Shown: piece after piece, positions 53,118-60,333 of the stretch | Position numbering within the stretch: position 1 is the first letter of the stretch | Layout of the letters: each line of letters starts with the position of its first letter | Origin: an uncultured Bacilli bacterium | GTDB lineage: Bacteria > Bacillota_I > Bacilli_A > RF39 > UBA660 | Direction: 5' to 3' | DNA length: 64,000 nt | Assembly (NCBI GenBank): GCA_934163035.1 | Contig: CAKPJX010000004.1 | Span: 34,592-98,591, forward strand | Translations under genes and position numbers: made by a program | The notes under the pieces: generated by a model | What the model was told of the DNA's origin: nothing | The model's input: only the letters and a program-made list of their open reading frames with translations | The model's database searches: none

Positions 53118-53810
53118 ATGAAAAAGATAATTTTAATGCTAATATGCCTACTTTTAATAACAGGATGTTCAACAAGTAGTATAACTACATCAACTAAAGG
53201 TCTAGCTCAAAAAGCTGTCAAAGCTACTACAGTAAAGCAAGTATCTAAAAATGAAGAAGTTAAGGATGTAGAAGTTGAAGTTATAAGTAATGATAGTAAT
53301 ACTGATAATAGTGATGAGGCAATTATTAAGCAGTTTGAATCAGTAGAAGAAGACATTAAAAGTGTTGATAATACTAATATTGATGAAAGTCTAGAAAAGA
53401 AGTTAAAAAAGAACTTTATTATTTTAACTGACTTTATATTTTATGATGGAAAAATTAATGGCAAAACATTTAATGAGTTAAGTGATGAAGCTAAAGCTAA
53501 AATTCTTTTAATATATGAACGAATTGATAATAAAATAGAAACATTATTTCCAAATTACAAAGAAGAGATAAGAAAGTCTGCTAATAAAGCGTATAATAAT
53601 ATTAAAGAAGGTATAGCAAAACTAAAAGAAAAATACATAGAAAAAGTTGGCGATGAGACTTACGAAAACACTATGAAAATATATGAAGAAGATAAAGAAA
53701 GATTAAAAGAATCTTATATGCCAATAATAGAAAAAGCAAGAGAAAGAACATTTGAATTAAAAGATAAAGCCGAGTCATGGTATAAAAAGTTTAAAGAGGA
53801 AAATGAATAA
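53118..53810 (+). CDS. Lipoprotein with coiled-coil helical body
   Basis: A 230-residue exported protein with a lipoprotein signal: MKKIILMLICLLLITG|C17, an I-T-G-C lipobox. After a Ser/Thr-rich linker the rest is charged and helical, with a repeating KxxxDxxEx pattern (GDETYENTMKIYEEDKERLKESYMPIIEKARERTFELKDK) suggesting coiled coils. No family recognised. The ATG at 53118 is preferred to the in-frame ATG at 53097, which overlaps the promoter -10. Its TAATG overlap with mtaB shows translational coupling with a tRNA-modification gene, an unexpected partner. Confidence 0.75.
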   Translation: MKKIILMLICLLLITGCSTSSITTSTKGLAQKAVKATTVKQVSKNEEVKDVEVEVISNDSNTDNSDEAIIKQFESVEEDIKSVDNTNIDESLEKKLKKNFIILTDFIFYDGKINGKTFNELSDEAKAKILLIYERIDNKIETLFPNYKEEIRKSANKAYNNIKEGIAKLKEKYIEKVGDETYENTMKIYEEDKERLKESYMPIIEKARERTFELKDKAESWYKKFKEENE

Positions 53811-55081
53811 TGAGAAGTGTTGGAGTATTAACGTTAGGTTGTAAAGTAAATACATATGAAAGTGAATATGTAATTAATTTATTAAAGAATAATAATTATG
53901 AAATAAGATCTTTTAATGATCCTTGTGATGTATACATAATTAATACTTGTACAGTTACAAATACTAGTGATATTAAATCTAAAAAGATGATAAGAAAAGC
54001 CATCTCTAATAATCCAGAAGCTTGTATAGTAGCCATGGGTTGTTTTATTGAAGCCAATAAAGATTATAATATAGAAGGACTAGATATTGTAATTGGTAAT
54101 AAAGATAAAAATAAAATAGTAGAGCTTTTAGATGAGTATTTTTCTAAAAAAGAAACCATTAAAAGATTATACAGTAAAATCCCTCAAGAATTTGAAGATA
54201 TGTATATAGAAGACTTTCCAGGTAGAACAAGAGCCTTTGTAAAGATTCAGGATGGTTGTGAAAACTTCTGTAGTTATTGCATAATTCCTTTTGTTAGAGG
54301 AAAATGTCGTAGTAAAGACTTTAATAAAGTATTAGAAGAAGTAAAAGCTCTAGTAAAAAATGGTTATAAAGAAATAGTTCTAACGGGAATTCATACTGGT
54401 AATTATGGAATAGATCTTAATACCAACTTTGCCTCTCTTTTAAAAGAATTAGTAAAGATAGAGGGCTTAAAACGTCTTAGAATTTCATCAATAGAAATAA
54501 CTGAATTAACAGATGAAGTCTTAGACATTATAAAAGAAAGTAATGTTATTGTTGATCATCTTCACATTCCACTTCAATCAGGAAGCAAAACAATTTTAAA
54601 ATTAATGAACCGTAAATATGATATAGATTATTTTTATAAAAAACTAGAAAAAATAAGATCTATTCGTAAAGATATTGCTATAACGACTGATATAATAGTA
54701 GGTTTTCCAATGGAAGATGATGAACTATTTAATGAAACATTAAAAACTGCTAAAGAATTTGCTTTTGCCAAAATTCATGTCTTCCCATACAGTGAAAGAA
54801 AAGGTACTAAGTCAGCAACTTTTGATAATAAAGTAGAACCATCCATCAAAAAAATGCGGGCAAGAGAACTACTTAAATTATCTAAAGAGCTTGAAATAGC
54901 TTATGCTAACAAATTTATTGGTAAAGAATTAGAAGTATTAACAGAAGAAGTAAAAGATGGTAACACTTATGGACATACTAGTAATTATCTACATGTAAAG
55001 ATTAATAGAGAATTACCTAGAAATAACTTTGTAACAGTAAAAATAAAAGAATTAGATTACCCATATCTAATAGCCGAATAA
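53810..55081 (+). CDS. mtaB: tRNA N6-threonylcarbamoyladenosine methylthiotransferase MtaB
   Basis: A 423-residue radical SAM enzyme that turns t6A37 of tRNA into ms2t6A. N-terminal UPF0004 domain: TLGCKVNTYES, NTCTVTNTSD and MGCFIEAN carry the three cysteines of one 4Fe-4S cluster; the radical SAM motif is C150-ENFC154-SYC157. Then SIEITELTDEVL and HIPLQSGSKTILKLMNRKY, typical of the MtaB subgroup, and a short C-terminal TRAM domain. Length is normal. The ATG overlaps the stop of the lipoprotein gene. Confidence 0.93.
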   Translation: MRSVGVLTLGCKVNTYESEYVINLLKNNNYEIRSFNDPCDVYIINTCTVTNTSDIKSKKMIRKAISNNPEACIVAMGCFIEANKDYNIEGLDIVIGNKDKNKIVELLDEYFSKKETIKRLYSKIPQEFEDMYIEDFPGRTRAFVKIQDGCENFCSYCIIPFVRGKCRSKDFNKVLEEVKALVKNGYKEIVLTGIHTGNYGIDLNTNFASLLKELVKIEGLKRLRISSIEITELTDEVLDIIKESNVIVDHLHIPLQSGSKTILKLMNRKYDIDYFYKKLEKIRSIRKDIAITTDIIVGFPMEDDELFNETLKTAKEFAFAKIHVFPYSERKGTKSATFDNKVEPSIKKMRARELLKLSKELEIAYANKFIGKELEVLTEEVKDGNTYGHTSNYLHVKINRELPRNNFVTVKIKELDYPYLIAE

Positions 55082-55095
55082 CAAAGGAGATATCC

Positions 55096-57288
55096 ATGTC
55101 AGTATATATAAAAGGACATTATATTAGAAGTATTTACCAGAATGCCAATGGATATAACATTGGCATTTTTAAAGTTAGTGATACAGATAATGAAAAACTT
55201 GCTGATTATCTAAATAACACTATCACTTTTACTGGATACTTTGCTGAATTAAATGACGTAGATACATATATATTTTATGGACAGTTAGTTAATCATGAAA
55301 AATATGGAGAACAATTTCAAGTAGAAAGCTATGAACGATCAAAACCAGAAGAAAAAGATTCCATTGTTGAATTTTTAACTAGTGGACAATTTAAAGGAAT
55401 TGGTGAAAAAAAGGCCAAAGCAATTGTTGATGTCTTAGGAAAAGATACCTTAAAAATAATATTAGAAAATAAAGATAGTCTAATTTTAATACCTGGCATA
55501 ACTCATAAAAATATTGAAACTCTTCATAGTAAATTAAAAGAGTATGAGGCAAGTTATGAGACTATAATATATTTACAAAACATTGGTTTTTCAAATAAAG
55601 ACTCTATGATTATATATAATTATTATAAAAATAATACTAAAAAAATAATAGAAGAAAATATTTATGATCTAGTAAAAACAATTAGTAACTTAACATTTAA
55701 AAAAATTGATAAAATTGCTTTAAGCATGAATATAGATAAATTATCTCCTATTAGAATAAAAGCTGCTATACTCTATATAATGGATGAAGTAAGTAACTTA
55801 TATGGACACTGCTACTACAAAAAAGATGAACTTCTAACTACATTACCCAAAATATTATCATCATCTGTTGATGAAGAACTATTTGATAAAATCATAAATG
55901 AATTACAACTAGATTTAGATGTAGTAGTAAAAGAAGATAAATACTATCTAACAAAAATGTATGAAGCAGAAACTTTAATTGTTAAAAGATTTAGACTTCT
56001 AGCTAATACACCTGATTTAAAAAAGAAAAATATAGATGCTAAAATAAAAGAGTTAGAACAGATACTTGATATTAACTATAATACTGATCAATTAGAAGCC
56101 ATAAAAAGTAGTTGCCTAAAAAGTTTTCTAATAATAACTGGCGGTCCAGGCACAGGAAAAACAACTATTATGAGAGCCATAATAGAACTATATAGAACCG
56201 TAAATAAATTATCAATTGAATCCCTACTGAATAAAGTAGCCCTTTTAGCTCCAACAGGAAGAGCTGCAAAAAGAATGAGTGAGACATCTCTTTTAAAAGC
56301 CTCAACCATTCATAGATTTTTAAAATGGCAAAAAGAAACTAATAAATTTCAAGTAAATGAGTACAATAAAAGTAAAGTTGAATTAGTAATAATTGATGAA
56401 GCAAGTATGGTTGATACTTACTTAATGGCAAGTCTCTTAAAAGGCTTATCTGCTAACTGCAAAATAATTTTAGTTGGTGATGATCATCAATTACCATCTG
56501 TTGGACCTGGTCAAATACTAAGAGATTTAATAAAATCAGGAAAACTACCAATAGTAGAACTAAAAGAACTATATCGTCAGGGAAAAGATTCCAATATTTT
56601 ATCCCTAGCTTATGATATTAGAAATAAAACACTAAATAAAGATGTTTTCAATAAAGATGAAGACCTAACTTTTATAGAATGCGATAGTAATAATATTCTT
56701 AAAAATATTATGGAAGTATCTAATACTTATAAAGATTTATCTTATAAAAAATTTCAAATCCTCTCTCCAATGTATAAAACCTATATAGGTATTGATAATA
56801 TTAATGATAATATTCAAAAAGTATTTAACCCAAAATCTAAAAATAAGAAAGAAATTAAAGTACTAGATACAATTTTTAGAGAAGGCGACAAAGTAATTCA
56901 ACTAACAAATATGCCAGAAGAAAATGTATATAATGGTGATATAGGGATTATAGAAAGAATCACCACATCTCCTAAAAAAGAGATCTATATTGATTACGAT
57001 GGCAATACAGTTAAATATACTCCTGCTAATTTTTCAAACTTTCGTCTAGCTTATTCTATATCAATTCATAAGTCTCAAGGCAGTGAATTTGATGTTGTTA
57101 TAATGCCAATATCAAGAATATATAATAAGATGCTATATCAAAAATTAATATATACAGGCATAACAAGATGTAAGAAAAAATTATATTTAATAGGTGAGAT
57201 ATCTTCTCTTGATTTTGCTGTTAAAAATAAAAAAGATGATATTAGAAGAACTACTATCAAAGATTTTTTAATTAATGGTATAAAATAA
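55096..57288 (+). CDS. recD2: RecD2-type ATP-dependent DNA helicase
   Basis: A 730-residue SF1B 5'-3' helicase of the RecBC-independent type. An N-terminal OB-like region and helix-hairpin-helix motifs (GQFKGIGEKKAKAIVDVLG, and further tandem HhH to about residue 235) precede the helicase core: Walker A G349-G-P-G-T-G-K355-T, DEASMVD, GDDHQLPSVGPG, LYRQGKDSNI and SISIHKSQGSEFDVVI. RecD2 proteins limit recombination intermediates and help replication fork progress. AAAGGAG precedes the ATG, 14 nt after mtaB, so it extends that operon. Confidence 0.95.
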   Translation: MSVYIKGHYIRSIYQNANGYNIGIFKVSDTDNEKLADYLNNTITFTGYFAELNDVDTYIFYGQLVNHEKYGEQFQVESYERSKPEEKDSIVEFLTSGQFKGIGEKKAKAIVDVLGKDTLKIILENKDSLILIPGITHKNIETLHSKLKEYEASYETIIYLQNIGFSNKDSMIIYNYYKNNTKKIIEENIYDLVKTISNLTFKKIDKIALSMNIDKLSPIRIKAAILYIMDEVSNLYGHCYYKKDELLTTLPKILSSSVDEELFDKIINELQLDLDVVVKEDKYYLTKMYEAETLIVKRFRLLANTPDLKKKNIDAKIKELEQILDINYNTDQLEAIKSSCLKSFLIITGGPGTGKTTIMRAIIELYRTVNKLSIESLLNKVALLAPTGRAAKRMSETSLLKASTIHRFLKWQKETNKFQVNEYNKSKVELVIIDEASMVDTYLMASLLKGLSANCKIILVGDDHQLPSVGPGQILRDLIKSGKLPIVELKELYRQGKDSNILSLAYDIRNKTLNKDVFNKDEDLTFIECDSNNILKNIMEVSNTYKDLSYKKFQILSPMYKTYIGIDNINDNIQKVFNPKSKNKKEIKVLDTIFREGDKVIQLTNMPEENVYNGDIGIIERITTSPKKEIYIDYDGNTVKYTPANFSNFRLAYSISIHKSQGSEFDVVIMPISRIYNKMLYQKLIYTGITRCKKKLYLIGEISSLDFAVKNKKDDIRRTTIKDFLINGIK

Positions 57289-57325
57289 TTTTAAAATAAT
57301 CATAATAAAACTAGAGGTGATAATT

Positions 57326-57490
57326 TTGGAAAAGAAAACAAAAAGATATATGACTTTAGCCATCTTAGGCGGAATGGGAGTAGCAGGGTATATATACATG
57401 AAAAAAAATCCTGATCTTCTATGTCAGATGAAAGAAATGACAAAAGACATGGCTAAAAAAACATACGAAAAACTAGAAGATATGGAATAA
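57326..57490 (+). CDS. Small membrane protein with TTG start
   Basis: A 54-residue protein beginning with TTG (MEKKTKRYMTLAILGGMGVAGYI...), supported by a perfect AGAGGTGAT 4 nt upstream and a lack of nearby ATG with such a site. One membrane helix (about residues 9-25, MTLAILGGMGVAGYIYM) separates a basic N-terminus from a charged amphipathic helical tail (LCQMKEMTKDMAKKTYEKLEDM). The pattern resembles small YtxH-like anchors but I assign no family. The gap from 57289 to 57619 contains this gene, a weak hairpin and the promoter of the next gene. Confidence 0.7.
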   Translation: MEKKTKRYMTLAILGGMGVAGYIYMKKNPDLLCQMKEMTKDMAKKTYEKLEDME

Positions 57491-57508
57491 AAAATATTTA
57501 TTTAATAG

Positions 57509-57555
57509 AATGGGAGATTTATTTGTATAATTTACAAGCAAATTTTCCATTTTTA
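57509..57555 (+). terminator. Possible terminator after the small membrane protein
   Basis: AATGG (57509-57513) with CCATT (57547-57551) and ATTTG (57521-57525) with CAAAT (57539-57543), separated by an asymmetric internal loop, then TTTTTATTTTC. Weak. Confidence 0.4.
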
Positions 57556-57568
57556 TTTTCCTAAGTTG

Positions 57569-57597
57569 TTGTAAAAGAATAATATTAATGATATAAT
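57569..57597 (+). promoter_or_regulatory. Promoter of the 57620 gene
   Basis: TTGTAA (57569-57574), 17-bp spacer, extended -10 TGa-TATAAT (57589-57597). Leader about 16 nt, with GGGGAATG as ribosome site. Confidence 0.7.
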
Positions 57598-57619
57598 CAC
57601 AAGCAATGGGGAATGTAGT

Positions 57620-58321
57620 ATGAATAATAGTATAAAGAAATTTTTAAATATTTTAAGTAGCTTAGTGATGAAAAAAAGTCATAGTTTTATCACAAAAGAG
57701 TCGCCTGATGTTAAAAATACTATAATAGATAAATCTCTAAAAGAAGAGTCAATTAAATCAGAGATATTGCAACCTTTAGAACCAGAAAAAGAAGAATATA
57801 AAGCGAATATCTATCCTATATCAAATAATATTTTAAAACAAGATGATGATGAAATAATTTCTGAGATAACATCAGAGGTAACACCTTTTAGTGCTATTAG
57901 TGGCCCAGAATATTATCAATTCGTTTTAGATTATCTAGCAACGGATGGTTATTTCAATGAACTTGGAAATGCTCAAATGTTAAAATGGGATTTTGAATTT
58001 CTAAGCAAAGTTGGTAAAATAATTAATAGATTATATGGTAAAAGAATAATTAATATAACCAAGGATAGTTCAGTCATATTAGCTACCTTAGTAGCAGAAG
58101 CTGCAATTTATGCTTTAATTAATGAAAAAAATCAAGTTGGTCCAGTAGAAATATTAAATAGTATAAAAAACTGGACGCAATATTTAAGTCTCACCGATAA
58201 AATAAATATTTTTGATACTGTATGTAGAGAAACAGATTGTACTTACCATCCATATCATAAAAAAGAAGATAAGAAAAGAGGCAAAATATTAATATTTGAA
58301 CCTAAAGACAAGCGTTTATAG
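57620..58321 (+). CDS. Cytosolic protein of unknown function
   Basis: A 233-residue protein I do not recognise. The first 95 residues are charged and probably disordered (KESPDVKNTIIDKSLKEESIKSEI). Residues about 98-190 look like a helical globular domain: GPEYYQFVLDYLATDGYFNELGNAQMLKWDFEFLSKVGKIINRLYG, then SSVILATLVAEAAIYALINEKNQVGPVEILNSIKNW. The tail is basic (YHKKEDKKRGKILIFEPKDKR). No signal peptide or membrane segment. It has its own promoter and a hairpin at its end, so it is probably a single-gene unit upstream of parEC. Confidence 0.55.
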   Translation: MNNSIKKFLNILSSLVMKKSHSFITKESPDVKNTIIDKSLKEESIKSEILQPLEPEKEEYKANIYPISNNILKQDDDEIISEITSEVTPFSAISGPEYYQFVLDYLATDGYFNELGNAQMLKWDFEFLSKVGKIINRLYGKRIINITKDSSVILATLVAEAAIYALINEKNQVGPVEILNSIKNWTQYLSLTDKINIFDTVCRETDCTYHPYHKKEDKKRGKILIFEPKDKRL

Positions 58322-58336
58322 TATGTCTTTTCTTTT
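58304..58336 (+). terminator. Terminator at the end of the 57620 gene
   Basis: AAAGACA (58304-58310) with TGTCTTT (58324-58330), 13-nt loop spanning the stop codon, TCTTTT tail. Confidence 0.55.
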
Positions 58337-58357
58337 GTCAAAAAAAGTAAACAAGAG

Positions 58358-58386
58358 TTGAAAAAAAATAAACCATTGGATATAAT
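58358..58386 (+). promoter_or_regulatory. parEC promoter
   Basis: TTGAAA (58358-58363), 17-bp spacer, TATAAT (58381-58386). Leader about 25 nt with TAGGAGTG before ATG 58418. Confidence 0.75.
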
Positions 58387-58417
58387 AACATATAGTTAGA
58401 TATTAGGAGTGATAAGA

Positions 58418-60325
58418 ATGGCATTAAAATATGATGATTCATCGATTAAAATCTTAGAGGGACTAGATGCTGTAAGAAAAAGACCTGGAATGTATATTGG
58501 TTCTACTGACAAAAGAGGCTTACATCATTTAGTATGGGAAATTGTAGATAATTCTATTGATGAAGCTATTAATGGTTTTGGAGACTACATAAAAATAGTA
58601 ATTCATAAAGATAAATCAGTAAGTGTAGAAGATCATGGTCGTGGTGTTCCAACAGGAATGCACTCATCTGGAAAGTCAACGCCAGAAGTTATCTTTACTG
58701 TACTACATGCCGGTGGTAAGTTTGAAAGTGAAGGCTATAAAGTATCTGGTGGATTACACGGAGTTGGTTCAAGTGTTGTTAATGCCTTATCAAAATATAT
58801 GGAAGTAACCATAAGAAGGGATAAAGCTGAGTACTACATAAGATTCGAAAATGGCGGCCATGTAGCAGTACCTCTAAAAAAAATAGGTACAACTAATAAG
58901 ACTGGTACCACTGTAAGATTTTTACCAGATGATGAAATTTTTACAACTACTAATTTTTCTTACACAACTATCTGTGAAAGAATGCAAGAGAGTGCCTTCT
59001 TATTAAAAGGTATAACAATAGAAGTAATAGATGAAGAAGATGAAAGAAAAGCAAAATTTTGTTATGAACGAGGAATAGAGGAGTTTGTCGAAGAATTAAA
59101 TAAAGGTAAAACTCCACTTCATAAAGTCTTATCAATTAGTGGAACAAAAGATAAAATGGATATAGACATTGCCCTTCAATACACAGATTCCTATAATGAA
59201 AATATTGTAAGCTTTGTAAATAATGTTAAAACAATAGATGGTGGATCTCATGAAGTTGGTTTTAAAACAGCTCTCACAAAAGTCTTTAATGATTATGCCA
59301 AAAACAATAACTTTGTCAAAGGAAAAGACAAAGCTTTTGAAGGAAGTGATGTTCGTGAAGGCTTAACCACTGTTATCAGTTTAAAAATACCAGAAAGCAT
59401 TCTTCAGTTTGAAGGTCAAACTAAAGGAAAACTTGGAACTCCTCAAGCAAGAGTAGCCGTTGAAAATATTGTAACAGAACAAATAAGAGTATATTTAGAA
59501 GAAAATAAATCAATTGCTACTGAAATAGTAAACAAAAGCTTAAAAAGTAAAATAGCTAGAGAAGCAGCTAGAAAAGCTAGAGAAGAATCTAGAAAGGGTA
59601 ATAAGAAAAGTAACAAAGAAAGATCTTTATCTGGAAAATTAGCCCCTGCTCAAAGTAAAGATAAAACAAAAAAAGAACTATTCCTAGTTGAGGGTGATTC
59701 TGCCGGTGGTTCTGCAAAGCAAGGAAGAGATAGAAAATATCAAGCTATATTACCATTAAGAGGAAAAGTTTTAAATACTGAAAAAACTAAAGAAGATGAT
59801 ATCTTAAAAAATGAAGAAATAAACACTATGATATATACAATTGGTGCTGGTTATGGATCAAACTTTGATATAAAAGACTGCGAATATAACAAAGTTATTA
59901 TAATGAGTGATGCCGATGAAGATGGCGGCCATATACAGTGCCTATTACTTACATTCTTTTATAGGTATATGCGACCATTAATAGAAGATGGAAGATTATT
60001 TGTAGCTCTACCACCACTATTTAAAATTCAAAGTGGTAAAAATATTGAGTATGCTTATACCGTAGATGAGATGAAAGAAAAAGCAAAAGGTAAGAAGTGT
60101 GATATTCAAAGATACAAAGGACTTGGTGAAATGAATGCCGATCAACTATGTGAAACAACAATGAAGCCAGGTAGTAGAACATTAATTAGAGTAAATATAG
60201 AAGATGCCCAGCTTGCTGAGAAAAGAGTTAGTGTATTAATGGGTGATGAAGTAGCTCCACGTAAAGAGTGGATAGATGAAAATGTAGAATTTACATTAGA
60301 AGATAATTATGAGATAAGTAAGTAG
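58418..60325 (+). CDS. parE: DNA topoisomerase IV subunit B (ParE)
   Basis: A 635-residue ATPase subunit of topoisomerase IV, which decatenates daughter chromosomes. GHKL ATP-binding motifs: EIVDNSIDEA, EDHGRGVPTGMH, GGLHGVGSSVVNAL; TOPRIM motifs: VE425-GDSAGGSAKQGRDRKYQAILPLRGKVLN and SD498-AD500-EDGGH. PTGMHSSGKSTPEVIFTVLHAGGKFESEGYKVSGGLHG and SAFLLKGI match ParE rather than GyrB. The ATG at 58418 (MALKYDD) has TAGGAGTG 7 nt upstream; the in-frame GTG at 58409 lies within that site. parC follows at 8 nt. Confidence 0.95.
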   Translation: MALKYDDSSIKILEGLDAVRKRPGMYIGSTDKRGLHHLVWEIVDNSIDEAINGFGDYIKIVIHKDKSVSVEDHGRGVPTGMHSSGKSTPEVIFTVLHAGGKFESEGYKVSGGLHGVGSSVVNALSKYMEVTIRRDKAEYYIRFENGGHVAVPLKKIGTTNKTGTTVRFLPDDEIFTTTNFSYTTICERMQESAFLLKGITIEVIDEEDERKAKFCYERGIEEFVEELNKGKTPLHKVLSISGTKDKMDIDIALQYTDSYNENIVSFVNNVKTIDGGSHEVGFKTALTKVFNDYAKNNNFVKGKDKAFEGSDVREGLTTVISLKIPESILQFEGQTKGKLGTPQARVAVENIVTEQIRVYLEENKSIATEIVNKSLKSKIAREAARKAREESRKGNKKSNKERSLSGKLAPAQSKDKTKKELFLVEGDSAGGSAKQGRDRKYQAILPLRGKVLNTEKTKEDDILKNEEINTMIYTIGAGYGSNFDIKDCEYNKVIIMSDADEDGGHIQCLLLTFFYRYMRPLIEDGRLFVALPPLFKIQSGKNIEYAYTVDEMKEKAKGKKCDIQRYKGLGEMNADQLCETTMKPGSRTLIRVNIEDAQLAEKRVSVLMGDEVAPRKEWIDENVEFTLEDNYEISK

Positions 60326-60333
60326 GTGTAAAA

